NCBI GenBank assembly: GCA_022605955.1
Contig: JAKCOZ010000007.1
Location: 36,372,991 to 36,436,990, forward strand
Length of the DNA stretch: 64,000 nucleotides
DNA from: Rallus limicola
Lineage: Eukaryota; Chordata; Aves; Gruiformes; Rallidae
Direction: 5' to 3'
Shown: one piece after another, positions 35,371 to 49,043 of the stretch
How the letters are laid out: every line of letters starts with the position of its first letter
Position numbering within the stretch: position 1 is the first letter of the stretch
Translations under genes and position numbers: made by a program
Notes under the pieces: model-generated
Database searches by the model: none
What the model was told of the DNA's origin: nothing
Seen by the model: only the letters and a program-made list of their open reading frames with translations

Positions 35371-38300
35371 TGGCCTCATTACGAAAGGCAGGAAACATAT
35401 TGGAAAAAAACAGCTTTTGGGTTTTCTTTGCAGCTTGCATTTGCTGCATATGAACTAGGTGTAGAGGTGTAAGACAAAACACTCACAGTTCTTAACTAAA
35501 TTTGTCATATGAAATTTTTCTTGGCTTCTTAACTTGTCTGTTTACTTAGGAAGCTGGCACCTTGGTTTGTCTTTCTACCCAAGGATGGCATGACCTGGAG
35601 AGTTCTTGTGATTTGAGTCCCTCTCTGTCTTGCAGAATGGCTGCTCCTTCCTGTTCTGTTGGTGTCTTGTCTATTCCAACCTACATTGCCATCCCAGTTT
35701 TCTGTTTAACTTCTCCTTATCATTATCTTGCCCTGTGTCTGCAGTTCCTGGGCATCAGGTCATCACATCATCCTGCAAGAGCTTAAATCATTGCTTCTCC
35801 CTTCTACCCTTTCCAATATTTCTTTCTATTCTGATTAGAATAGAAAGAAGCCTGCCTGACTTCTCCTGTTAATCCTTTTGGAAGACACAATGGTAAATTT
35901 CCTACGTTATAAGTAGCATATCTTAAAAAACAATATTTTTTTCAAATAAAATCCATCAGTTCACAGAACATTCACTGTGAATTTCAAACAACTGCTGCAT
36001 TTTATGCAAGATAAACTGAAATTAAAATTGCCATGTGGAGGTTGAGTAACATACCCCAAAATACATTGCTAACCTCGAAAGGACTCCTGTGGGGAACTTT
36101 CCCATGTGGATTAGACAGGTGCTGGGTTTTAGGAAGAGGTTGGATTTTATCTCCTACTCACTGAAACTCTTTGAAGTCTTCTGGTAATCAGCTGTAGGCA
36201 GGCACTGTTTTAGTCTTCTCCTTTGATCACGAAAGCTTTCATGCACATTGGGTGATGAAGGCAAGCAGGAACAGCATTTCTCTGTGACCAAACTGCTATG
36301 CACAGAAGTGAACAACACACCCTAGATATGGAGGAGGTCTTCCACCATGTTTGTTGTTCCTCAGGACATGAGGGGCAAGAGGAAGAAGTTGGCAGTGCTA
36401 ACGGACATGGGCTATTGGAGAAAAACCCTGATTTGACTATTTTTAGGCTGCAAACACAACGTGAGCTGGAGCTGCTCTTGACCTTAGAGGGGGCAGGTCC
36501 TGGGATATAGAGGTATTAACACCATCAACAGTATTGCCTAGGCAGTTTGCTTGTTTTCTTCAAAGCTACCATATATTCAGAAATGGGCATGCAGTGCAGC
36601 AAAGCGTGCTCTACCTTGCTTTCAAGTAGTTCTTAGAGAATATCAGTCCATGATATAAGTCCAGGATATCAGACTGACAAGTTTAATTGACTTAATTGCA
36701 CTGGATCATCATGAATCTCAGCCTCACACCAGGAATCTGGTATCCGTTAAACCAAAGAGGTTCAATTTCACTTCTTGACTGAAAGGAGAAATCTCAAATT
36801 AAGTGGAAATCAACAGAAAAAATTCATTTTGTTGACTATGCAAATCCCATCATTTAAACTCTACATTAAGCTGGAGAAATTGGTCCTACTTTTCCTAGAG
36901 TGGCCCTAATTTTACAGGTAGTGGGTCACTCTCCCAGCAAAGCAGCTGCATCTTTTTACAAGAGTGAGGGCTTAGCATGTTCAAGGATGGGAAGCTTTCA
37001 GATCCTAATGAGTGTTCCTTGAAGTGGCTGGCCTTTTCTTAAGTCTGAAAGGTCAATTAATATGATTGTGGATCTGCATGTTGCTTCTCCTTTAGTCCAG
37101 CCTTTGCAGGGAGCATTGTTACATTTCACATCATTAAAAGGTGTTCCAAATAGCTATTCTAACAGAAGTTTTAGTTTGGATTTTCAAGTTTTCTTCAAGC
37201 AGCCTTTATGCCTTCAATTCCTGTACAAAACTTCATAATTCTTAATGACACAAATTTTCAAGATATAATTAGGAAATATTGCTCCATTAATTAAGCATCA
37301 CAGGCTAAACCTTAGGAGCCCTGATGATCTCAGTGCTGAGTCCTTATGCACCTGACAGCAAGTTTTGCTAAATAGTCTTTATGTTGTTATTTAGATGTTG
37401 GTCATTCAGGCCTAAGCAGTGCCAGTTCTTACATTTTAGAGGAGTTCTTTCCTACCTGATTGCCAGCAGAAATGTAGACAAATATTTAATCTATGCCATG
37501 CTGAACACCCATATTTAAAGGGTGATGCTGGATTCCACATTAGAAATATGTTGCTATGGAAATGCCAGTGAAATTGAGCTGTGGATTTTGCAAGTAAGGA
37601 AGCATGTATCTATGTTTACTTAATATTTTCTTTGGTCGAATAATGGCTTCAGATCACACCCAAATTTGATAGATATACTGAAAAATAGTTAATCTAGAAT
37701 AAAAAAGATAGTTTGTAACCACTATTTTAGGTTTATTAGGTGGTGAACTGTCCATCTTTAGATAACTTAGATCATTTTGTTGGGTCCCAAAGACCTGAGT
37801 TATTTGTCTCCAAACTTGTGGTAGTCTAAAAACATCATTGTTATTTACTAAATAAAGTACATGAAAATACACACCATTTCAAAATCATCAAGTGTTATTT
37901 TAATAGCTCTCCTTCGAGTCCACGCTTTCCCTAAGGCTTCCCTAAGTTCATGTACACTGAATTCCTTCCCCTCATCAGCCTTTTATTACTGGGTCTTACT
38001 TCATCTTAAGGGGATGAAAACCTTCCTCTCATCTCCATTAGTGAGATATTGCTTCCCCTTTGTATGATTTTTCAGCTCTGTCTCCTCTAAGATTTCCTGA
38101 CTGAAAATTATCGCAGACCCCTATAGCTGATAAACCCACTTTCCAGGAAAAGAGCCAACCTATTAGCGCTATTACATACTCTAGCTATGCATTTAAATCT
38201 TTTCTTAGCCTTTTTGTAGCAGTCTTTCAGGGTTGCGGTCTAATATCACTGAAAAAGAAGTAAGATAAAAGTAAGATAAAAAGAAACAAGAGGAGAAAGG

Positions 38301-41300
38301 AAAAATTAATATCTGAAATGAAGACTGTAGTCTAATATAGAAGAAACTAGTCCCTGATGCCAGACTTAATAATCAGTGGAAAGCCAGAAATCCTGGCTGG
38401 AAAGGTTACCATAATCATATGTTTCCATGCTACCCATGATTGGCAGGTCTGGCATTGCCTCTAAACTGCAAACAAGATGAATTTTTCAATGGAAAAAGTC
38501 TGGGAATGTTTATTTTTTGAAGACAAAACTTCTGCAAGTAAGTGCAGTCAGAAGCTTCCAAAGCCCCCTCCAGCTCATGGTTTTGACTAAAAATCTGCAG
38601 GACTCCATATCCCACCATGTTTTGATATAGCTCAGTGAAAATGTCACTTTGGAAAATGTCCTGGTTTTGACAGATGAATACAATTGTGCCTTGAATTCCT
38701 TTAATAAAGGAGTTATCACAAATGCTAGTGAGAAGGGCTGCGTTGTTTGAAGGGACAAGTATAGCAGACAGTACAAGAATGATATGCTTTTGCCCTCCTT
38801 CCTGTTTCAAATCTCCTCCCACAGAGTAGAAACACAGGAGTCATTATGTAGTGCTCATTTTGTGATCCTCTTTGAACCTATGTGATACAAAACTGCTGAA
38901 CACAAGGTAAATATCTCTTCTCTCCTATTTCTCCACTCAAATAAGCCATTTGTCAGGGTAGTGTTTTCAGTAGGACTCCAGATAGAAGGCAAGGCATATC
39001 CTACTGCAGAACACCAGAAGATCTCTTCTAGAGATTCTCAAGACAGTCATTTCCATCCCTACTGGGCAACTGGCAAGGGCTGGTTCTCATTTCACTCATT
39101 CCAAAGCCTCAATCTGTCTCCTGGCTGGAATAACCCATACAGTTCTGCTTCCAGAGTGAGTCTGTAGGGGTCCTTCTGCTTTTCTTCTGAACTCCACAGG
39201 AGTTCTGCAGGACCAGGCAGTTTATGGAGTGGAAGGCTCAGAGTTTTTTCTGTTTTCAGTATGTTTCTGGCAGTCTGACTTAAACAGCTCCTTTATGTCT
39301 TCATTTTTATTTCACAATTTATGACTTTAACAAAAAATGCAATGACAAGAAGGCAATATATGTCAGATAAATGTCTAGAAACTGTTGGGAAGGCATCACA
39401 GTGTAGCTCTTTATCACTCTTAGATAAAACTCCATTAAGCACTGTAGGTCTCTGACTTTCCATAGACTTCTACACTTTAAAGGATTAAGCCTAGGATGGA
39501 CATATAGCCATGTATCATTCATACACCATTGCTTATTTTCTGAGTTGGAGGAAGCCAGTGAAGACAAGAGCCAGGCCCCATTTTGCTTTCAGATATACAA
39601 CAGAAAATTCTGTTCCAGCTCTAAAAAACATTTACTTGAAGTTTCACATAGTAATTGCTCATCATAACTTTGGAGCTGGGTAGCAGAAACATTTGCTTTG
39701 AAACTTCATTGCATTATTCCTTTTTCATAGAACTGTAATATACAATGTCATGAAGAAAATGGAAATAGAGACATGGTGCAGTTATATAGGGCCACCCAAC
39801 ATAGATTTTTTTTTCCTGAACGTTACATCTATAATTAAGCCATCAACCCACCTAAGAGAAATAAAACTGAGTCTTTTAATTAGCTTCTTGAATAGGAATA
39901 AATGCTTCATTATTCTTAACCATATCAAGCTGAGAACATTATTAGAGTCTGAAGGAATAATGAACAACATGACAGGAAACACATTAGAGCACATGCAGGA
40001 ATACATTTGCCTACTAAGTGATCTTCATAAATATGCCTATCATTGCTATCTAGGAAGGTAAAAATGCCAAAGAAAAGAATGAAAACAAAAGGACAGTATA
40101 GGTAAAGCCGTAAAGAAAATTATATGAAATCAGAGGTAGGGAACAAATTAATTGGCATTCAGTGCTGTGGAGCATTCAAGAGTTCAGATGCTCTGCCAAC
40201 ACTTGTCTAAGCTTTGTGAGTGGACTGGCCTGTGTTTGCACTCAGTACAATTTTTTAAATTTCAATGTGTCTGCTTTGCCTCTTTGAGGCATTTAGATGG
40301 AGAAAATGTCACTCCAGAAGCTGTGCAACACAACAGCCCCGAGAGGACTGAGTAATCTTTACAAGCTTTCAGAAATCCCTTGGCAAAAAGGAGATGCTAT
40401 TCCCTCTCTTTAGAAATAATGCCAAGAGCACAGAAACACTTTCACAGCAGGGAAAACTGAAGGTACATATCTGATAATTCATAAATGGTATGTTATCCCA
40501 AAATCCCAAAGAATGTCCTGAAACTGAGACCCAGAAAAGCCTATATTCCTGTCTTTGAATTAAATCTCATCCATAAGCTATTTCTACTCACCAAAGCTTA
40601 TTAATTTCAACTCTGTTTGAACACATGCTTGGAGAGCTGCACTGCTGTGAACTGGAGCAACTACCAAAAGACTTTACCAGATTGTAGAATTGCCATGAGA
40701 TTTAGACTCCAAGGCCTCAACGTTGTTGCTGGGGCAGGTAGAGAGTGGGAATTTCACACAACTTTCTTTGTTCTGATATTGCTCTTAAACTTCTGGATCC
40801 AATATCTGGATCCATTTTCTGAGAGGAGATTAGGAAAAAGGATGGTGGGTTGCCTTTTCCCCACTCTGCTTCCAATCTTCTCCCCACTCCTCTCTCCATC
40901 CTGTTTGTCAAAATGCACATGTGGGTAGACTGGAATTTGTCCACTTGACATCCAACTCCACTCTAGTGCCTTAATATCCCATCTGTGAAAGCACTTAGGC
41001 ACCTCTGCAATGGCACAAGCAGGAGCAGAGGCAAGGACAGACAGTTCTAGTTTGTGTCTCAGAGCAATGTCATATGCCTCTTGCAAACTCCTGCTTTTAT
41101 CCGAAGTGTTATAATACTTTTAAACTGAAAGACCAAGAACTAAAAGGTATGGAGGATGATGTCCTATTTTCAATTCAGAGCTATCAAATTCTGATAAAAA
41201 CATTTCCTAGAAGAAACTTGATCCAAAATTGACTCCATAATGCGATGTTTGTCAACCTCTGCTCTGGGTTTGACACTGCTCCTAATCAGACCAGTAACAT

Positions 41301-43394
41301 ACTCTACCTTCTAACTAAAGGAAATTATATCTGCACTTTCAAGTTGGAAAGAGAAGCATTTTCATATTTACCTTTGGCATGAGAGATGAGAGAGACACAA
41401 TTGGAGAAAATTAGAGACAATTTTAGAGTAATTATATCTGCTCCAACCATGACAGTTTGATTTCTAGCTTTCTCTGTTTCTCCTGTTTATTTTTTATTTG
41501 AGAAGCTCCGCAATTGTATATATTTAAAATGCAGTTATTTCAATAAATGCTTCATAAAGTTCAATTAATTTCTCAAAACATGATCTTCATTCCTAATTAA
41601 TGTGATGGGATAGACATTTAATGTATCACATTTCATGCTTTTGATCCCAAAAAGGATCACAAGATAAGGAACTCTTGAAAAAAAGACGTGATTCATTACA
41701 TGAAGCAGAAAATGGAAATAATCAGATTCATGGAAATGAATTGTGATGATATATGCTGAAAAAACAAATAAGATGGGATGAAAAGCTTGAAATGTGCCTG
41801 CAATTAGCAGAAAGGAGGGGCTGAAGTCTTGAAAATGTACTATCTGGTTTTATTCATTAGCCTTTGGTGACTGCTATTCTGAGACTTGATAAGAAACTGG
41901 AAAAGAAAAAAATACTCATCTAGAAATTACATTTGAAACGAGCTAGGAAATGCTTGTGTTACTGTTTTTTGGTTGGGTTTTTTTTTCCTTCAACTTGAAA
42001 TATCTTTCTCTTTTTGCCATCCTAAAATGAAACAGCCACATCCTTATGTTCTACAGAAGAAATTTGCCATTAAGAAATTAATCTTTCCTGCATCATTGAA
42101 ATTTCATATTATATCACCTTTTACCAAAGACTTTGCTGCATTTTCTCTACTGCTATATGCTGGGCCAACTTTATTATCTGCAGCTGAACCACTACATTTC
42201 TTAGAAAGTCTGTGTTTCCCAAACTTTTGAATTGGTGCCCTTCAATTCTTTGTTTCCCTATTCTTTATCAGTTGTCCTTGTTTCCTGCCTTTCTCTAACT
42301 GTTGTGTAAAAAATCCCAAAGCAAGAGTTAAACTTTCCTTGTAGGACATAGACAATAGTGTGGTATTACTTGAATTACAGAACATGCAGGTATGAATAAG
42401 CATCTCAGTATTTTTCTGTCACTGTTATTTGGAATGAAAATTAAGGCTTTTTCACACATTTCCTATATACTTTTTAAAAAATTACTAGTGATACTAAGGA
42501 CAGAAATTAAATGCCTTAAAGGACCTGAAAAGAGAGCATGATTTCTGAAAATGACATATCATTTGCCTTTGTGAGTCAAGGGCAATCAAAGCATCTACAA
42601 CTGGGCACTATAAATGAATGGCCTCAACTCTTTGGGTCCCTGAAATGGTAAGACACTTAATTGTTCTGATCCTTTTCTCTTCCCAGGCTTTTTATGCAAC
42701 TCTGATGGGCAAGTAAGGTCAATGGGATACCAGCATAACATAACTTTTTGCCACTGCAATCTTTTTTCGCTGAAAGAATAACAATTCTGTGCCATTTCTG
42801 GAAAGCAACTGACAAAAAACTTGTTAGATTTCAGTCTCCTGTATTTCCTTGCTCCTCCTCTATAACCCTATTGAGGGGACTCTTAACATCTTAAAAATAC
42901 AGAATAGGATTTATTTAATTACTGTTTAAAGAAATTTGTCTCCAAACTGCAATATGATGGTTAATAAAATTTTCCTAACCAAGTATTTATGTATTTGTTA
43001 GAGTACAAGAGCTAGCCTTCAGCTTAAGTAGCTCATTTTCTTCCCTGATTCTTATCTCCTGACGCATTTATACTCAGCAATTAAGTCTCCTCCCAACCTT
43101 AGTTTCTGAAACACCATTTTTTTTATCTGAATGTTGCACAGTCCTGCAGCTGTGCTTTCATCAGTGCCCTGTACTATAGAATTGTTAATTCATCTACTTT
43201 ACTAGAAATATCTCACCTGAAGTAGTATATTCTTTTCCTATGACAGCTTCAGCAAAATGATCATTCAGATCATGGTCCATGGGTAGTTTCTGTTAACAGC
43301 TTTTCTGCAACGTCTTGCTGTATCTCAATCCTAAGTCTGAAATGCCATTTGGTTCCATGACTAAGCAGTGAAGGACTAAGGCTGGATATTCATG
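35371..43394. other. Long unique stretch, no gene recognised
   Basis: Eight kilobases contain no recognisable transposon, RNA gene or coding exon. Notable local structure is a 13-bp perfect inverted repeat at 35820-35849. The 130-codon minus frame at 38430-38822 overlaps another open frame, has no family resemblance, and is not called. About 39820-40070 and 41440-41760 are AT-rich with many TAATTA/ATTAAT words and could be conserved non-coding DNA. Confidence 0.5.
35820..35849. other. Perfect 13-bp inverted repeat, 4-nt loop
   Basis: TTCTTTCTATTCT (35820-35832) is the exact reverse complement of AGAATAGAAAGAA (35837-35849), with GATT between them. The left arm is pyrimidine-rich and the right arm purine-rich. 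No transposon context was seen. Confidence 0.85.
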
Positions 43395-43446
43395 AATCAT
43401 AGAATAGTTTGGGTTAGAAGGGCCCTTGAAGTTCATGTAATCTTTC
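43395..43446 (-). mobile_element. Very short CR1 LINE 3' end
   Basis: The plus strand reads GAATCATAGAATAGTTTGGG, then TTAGAAGGGCCCTTGAAGTTCATGTAATC (shown as key words). This is the reversed terminal repeat and first 3' UTR block of CR1. Only about 50 bp is recognisable, an extreme 5' truncation. Confidence 0.88.
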
Positions 43447-46120
43447 TACATCATTGTAAAGCATAAGGAAGAACAAGTATACAATAGTGAACTAAAGTGG
43501 ATGGACCGAAGAATCCAGTGGGTGTATGGACTGAAAGAAGAAAGGAAATACCAATATTGATAAAAGAAATTATTACAAAGTGACTTAGTGAAACAGCAGT
43601 GCCTAAACAGGCAATAGTGAAGAGAGTGAAGCAAATGAGAAGTCTGTATGCAAAGCCCGTGAAACTGATGGTGGTGATTAAAACATATCTGTGGTAACAC
43701 AGAGAGAGTTGAAAAGAAATTATAGGTGGAATACAGAAGGCAATGAGAAGGCTATGAATGTGAAGGCTATAAGATTTCATAGAAAAGTACAAAATTAAAC
43801 AAAATGATGGGAATATTAGTTAATATAGATGCATTTCAAAGCACCTGACCAATAGACTTTGGTGTGTGTTTGGTGCACTCCATCTTTCCCCCTTGTTCAG
43901 CAGCCATGCACAGGGAGGTACTTTTATCAGAGTGAGCTTTCTGGAGAGATGATCACCTTTCTGATCAACACCATAGCTCCTTGCCTGTGCATCTTGTTTG
44001 GGACCATTTGAACAAGGAAACTGTTGCCCCTCCACTTGGCAAAGGTGCCACCATACCAACATAAATAAGTCTCATACTCACAACACCTTCACTTGACACC
44101 CAGATTTATGCATTGTTTCATCTCTTTCATTTATTTCCTACTTTAATTTACAATTATTTAATCCTCAAAACTCAATCCTGCCATTCATCATCCCAGGAGA
44201 TTATTTTGACTCCATCATCTGAGAAGTTCCTCTGTCCCAAAGCTCTGATTTCTGAAATCTTCATTATTTGAATACAAATTTCTTCTCCTTTTCTGGGAAC
44301 TGGAAGAAATACATCAAAGAATGCAAGAAGAGGAGAAGTTGTACTTTTCAGATGGCCTTCCCCAGACAGATTTTTTTGTTCTTTAAGTATTCAACAGTAT
44401 CTTGTGTCCTAATGTTCCTGGAATTTTTCCCATGTCATGGGAATCTCCTCATCTCATGCCCCCAGCCTGACAAATACTCACTACCAGCCTCATCAGTGAA
44501 GAAGAATCTATAGTATACTCCTCCTCTGTTGTAATTTTCAGCAAGAAAGGAGTGTGGGGAAGAAAAAAACGTCATGAATAAAAAAGTTTTTTAATAGAGC
44601 CAGAGAAATGCTTTTTTTGTAAAAGTCAATGGACTATAATACAAGAATTAACACTGCAGAGAAACGTAAGTTGAAAGATCAGGCAGCAAGACAGAAACAT
44701 TATGTTCAAACACTTTTTGAATTAGAATTGCACATTATCCATCTGAATGTAGCTGTGCAGTGTAGCAAGATGTGTTATCTGTTAGAGTAGAGAACTATCA
44801 GAGATTACTTGAGTCAGCACTGCATCCACCAGCAGTTCTTTGTTTCTGTCATTGATTATTTTTTATTTTTTTTAAACCTAACACATTATGAAAAATGAGG
44901 GGAAAAGAGTTTTGAAGTTTGGATTGGAAAAGGAAATGTAATAGTCAATGTGCATTTGAAATATATAAACTGTTTTATAGCTTGAACTTCTATCCAGTGC
45001 CCAAAGATACAGATATCTGGAGGCAGTTATGGGAGAAAAACCCTACACATTTTCCTGTGGTTTTTTTTTCTGGCTGTTAAAATTTGACACATGTGTGTCT
45101 TTTCAAGCCCTCTACCTAACAAGTTAAAAACCAACAAAATAGCCTTATCTTCAAACTAGAAAGTACTATTCTTATAGAATTTTAGCAGCATATCTCATGT
45201 GAAATGTTCTTCTTAGTTAATTAATTATCAAGGGGATTCCTAGGAGCACCCATTGTGTGAGATGCCTTTATCATATTTTCCAACTACATACTGTGCCACA
45301 TACCATTTTAACATGCCTTGTATTCCTCACACTGAATAGAGGTATCTACCAGTGCATTAAAGAACTATTTTGCAAAAACAGATATGATGCTATTTTCCAT
45401 GCTTTGAGCTAGGTAGAAGCTGTGTGAGTATGATTACTTGACCCCTGTGCCAGACCCACACATCTCATTCTTCCTCCTTAGAAGTGGTACTGACCACCGG
45501 TCCAGCTGGTGGTAGTAAAATTCAGCAAAAAACCTCACCTTGTTGACTTCTGACTTAGTGAATTTGGACATTATCCTTTTCTGGGAAGTGTTGCTTTATA
45601 GATTTAAAGGGAAAGAATTCTTACATTTCTTCAGGCAAGTGTGAGGGATACTGCTCTCACTCCAGTATTGGATTTGCCTACATAAAAAAATCGAGGCGAA
45701 CAAGGAGAACAGCAGTTTTTTATATTTTATCTGTAGAAGTATGATATTACTTATTTGTTATTCCAGTTCAAGCAGGAAGTTCACGCTCCTAATTGTGGCC
45801 TCAGTGAAACTGTTGCATATTTTCACCAAAAAAACCCCCGCCCTATTCTCAGTGGTAATGATGTAAGTCTTCTGGGAAATTTCACAGGCTTGACAGGGTA
45901 AATGGATGGATAATAGATGGGATCTTACACATTGCTCTAGAGGAAAAAGAGGTCTAAAAAAATTATTTAAACAAAAATGTTGTCTCTTAACGAAAGCCAA
46001 TGAAATATTAAAATCCTGATGTGATCATCTCCTTATGAAATAAAAATGTATATGAGGGCATCTACATTTTATTATAGTAAATGTATTATTTTCTATCCAA
46101 CGAGCACTGTGTGCCATCTT

Positions 46121-46443
46121 TGCATTCGGCTCCACTGATCAAGAAAATAAATTAGATTCCAGAATCTTTGTGCCCATGATAATGGCTTAGTGTAAGGAGC
46201 CATTAAGGCTGTAAATTATACTCACAGCTGTTAGCAACATGTAAGCATCTTGTTTTCCCTCTTTTGGTTCAGATAAACGTCAATTAGCTCAGTGATATTT
46301 ACACTAATATTTTATTTATTGGGTGCAATTGTCCATCTGTTTCAGTAATGATGGAAGTTACAATGATTCTGCTGGAAGTAAAGGAATTAGATTTACTTAC
46401 TGTTAACTTTTCCCAGGAGGTAAGGCAAACCATATTCATAATT
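46121..46443 (+). repeat. Unidentified ancient repeat, copy A
   Basis: This segment aligns by eye with 47692-48026 in the same orientation. The best core is 46280-46348, which includes AGTGATATTTAC and TTGTCCATCTGTTTCA. Against copy B it has about 15 mismatches and one gap over 70 columns. Weaker but collinear matches flank the core: CACTGATCAAGAAAAT upstream, GTAAATTATACTCA and AGCATCTTG in between, and TGTTAACTTTTCC downstream. I cannot name a family. The level of divergence and the collinearity suggest an old dispersed repeat or an old local duplication, possibly exapted. Strand is arbitrary. Confidence 0.6.
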
Positions 46444-47691
46444 CTCCTACATTCAAGCAATTGTAGAAAAGTAATGTGACATCTCTGTGAGGTATGAAAA
46501 ATAATTCTGAACAAGTGTTAAAAACACATAAAAACCTGTTTTTCACATGTGAAAATAGCAGTAAAAATAACAAACTAATGATGAAATGACCAACATTGTT
46601 AAGTGTAGTGAGCAATGTTGAGCTGAATTCAGTTTTGTAGCATTTGGTTTATCTTGGGGAAAAAGAGAAAAAGACACCTTCATTTTTGGCCATGTAGACA
46701 GGATATGTCTTTCCATCCTACTGGACTTAAAGTTAGCCTGGGAAAATCATAACCCTTAGGTTTTCTGCACTGCTCTTTCACTTCTTGTTAATCTCTCAAC
46801 CTTCTACGATCTCAGGTGTCAATTTGACACTTTCAGTTTTGTCTCATACTTGTCTGCATATGTATGCCTATGTTTTTTCACCTCTTTTTCAGGCATGTTC
46901 TTTGCCCTGCATCTTTAATATGACCATGACCCTGCAAAAGCCTCAGTTTCTTCTGAACAGTCTTGCATTCTGATACATAAAATACTTGTCAATAATATCT
47001 GATGTTTATGTTCTGCTCAGATTAATCGACTGCTTATAAGTTACCCTTCAGCCACAGATTGTGTCTTCCCTCTCCACTTTACAAACTCTTGTGAAAATAT
47101 CAGACATATCTCCAAGTCATTAACTTCTCAGCTCCAGGTGAACAGTTAAGGTAACAGAGTTAAAGTGATGTTTCAAATCACAGATTTAAGGTTTAGCTCC
47201 ATGTTTCTTTATATTTCTACACCTACAGCGGAAATATACATATTAAAGGAAGACTGATATGGGTCCCGTCAGCGTTTTGCAAAACACAATTTTCCCTATT
47301 ACAGTTGTTTTTAAAGGTTCTATCCTTCGAGATCATGGAAAATATGAACAGTTCTGCAGTTTGAGAGGGGTTTGTACACAGTAGTCTGGTAAAGATATCT
47401 CTAATAAAGAAGGGCTTAAAGCATGTGATACCTCTGAATGTTCTGCTGTTAATTAACTGAAATTAAAGAGGTTTTCATGTTCAGCTCTTTCTCTGGGACC
47501 TATAAATTAACTGAATGATAATTAATTGTGAGTAAATAATTCTAAAATGCATATTACTTCTAAAATTATAAAATAAAATATAAAATTGGATTTGTTTCAT
47601 ATGACTTCTTTATGGAGCAAAGTTCAAGTAAACTTGATCCACACTTTCCTATGGATGTGTCATTTACAGTTGGACTAACATTATGTATTTT

Positions 47692-48026
47692 GTCTTTATG
47701 CAACTGCATTGATCAGGAAAATCAATGATCAGGGTCCGAGAGTTACAGGTTTTGTTCTCCCTTAGGATAATATCTCACTATGAGAAATCTTTAATGCAGT
47801 AAATCATAGTCAGAAATGTTGACACCATAAAGCATCTTACATGCTTTTTTTTGATGCAACTGAGCATCACTTAGTTCAATGATATTTGCATAAATGCCTC
47901 CATTTTCTGGGTGAAACTGTCCATCTGTTTCACTAAAAACTTAATTACAATTTTTTCTGTGAAAGAAGAAATTAATCTTTCTGAATGTTAACCTTTCTAT
48001 AAGACAAAGTAGTCATGTTCACTAGG
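47692..48026 (+). repeat. Unidentified ancient repeat, copy B
   Basis: This is the partner of copy A at 46121-46443, about 1.6 kb downstream and in the same orientation. The core at 47867-47936 includes AATGATATTTGC and CTGTCCATCTGTTTCACTAA. Collinear flanking matches are GCATTGATCAGGAAAAT (near 47706), GTAAATCATAGTCA (near 47801), AGCATCTTACATG (near 47831) and TGTTAACCTTTC (near 47987). No inverted termini or target duplications were recognised at the edges, and no coding potential is seen. Confidence 0.6.
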
Positions 48027-49043
48027 TAACAGCAACTAAATAGGATCCAATGAAGTATTTTGTCTTGGAAAATAAAAAGTTCATTAATGAAAAAAACCTT
48101 TTTCCAAAATATAACAAAAGATCAGCATTAGAGTTTTATGCCATAATTATTGCTATGTTGACCATCACAGCTTGGTATTGATGACTTCTTTCCTAAGTAT
48201 AATGTCCAGATTTGTGGTTTTGTTTTGTTACCTAAAGCACATTTGGTGCTAACAGGTATCTTGCTGAGAGTCTCAGGAGAGATGAAAGGCAATGTCCAGT
48301 TAGTAACCTGCAAGAGCAGCTCCACCACCTCATCAGAGATGAGATACATTGATATTGATATGGTGACATATACTTCCTGTTTTGCTCTTGTCTGATCTGG
48401 ATTCTACTGAAAACTCACAGAAATAGATGTTCTTGCAAGTTTTCTTGTGGTACTCCAAGGTTGGGGTTTTTTTTCCCCTCTCTGACTTTCAGCACCACAC
48501 ATAATTCCCCCCTTTCATATGAACGTTACTCATGAACAGCTGAAGACACTGCTATTTTTCAAACTGATCCCCAGCTGAAGCAGTTGCTGTAAAATACTAG
48601 GTCTGTAGGTATGAGTGTCCACCTTCCTGTAACTGAACTGTAATGATGAGAAGGGACCAGCTGCTGAAAATACTTATATCTCCTTTTATCTGAAAGATAA
48701 AGGCCTTTGTTCTTAGAACTGACAAGTCAGAGTTATAGTTTCATTTCTTTGTGTGTCATCCATTCTGTAATTGTGAAACTTTGTTTGGCTTTAACACGTG
48801 GATTTCTTCTGTCTTCAACAAAGCTTTGATCTATAATTTACCTCAGGAGCTCTAGTTGTCTCGTGCATCCACAATTATTAAATCAAGGGTATCTATGTTA
48901 AAGTTGGTAGACAATCAGTGAAGTCGTTCCAATGCAAAATTAGTGTATGTAAAGAGGAAAGTTTTCCAGACCCAGTTCTGAAAAACTCTTCCTTGAGTTT
49001 TCCAGTTAAATTTTTGTATAACGTAACAGGCAGCGAAGCCATC

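Larger units (their letters stand above)
43447..49043. other. Unique stretch containing a diverged duplicated element
   Basis: No gene was recognised. The main structure is a pair of diverged direct copies of an unidentified sequence at 46121-46443 and 47692-48026, annotated separately. The DNA between and around them is AT-rich, with homeodomain-type TTAATTAA words near 47450-47530. A 113-codon minus frame at 43451-43792 and overlapping frames look random. Confidence 0.5.

Noticed and set aside
38430..38822. 130-codon minus-strand open frame
   Set aside because: It has no domain, overlaps a second open frame on the same strand, and shows no promoter or splice context.
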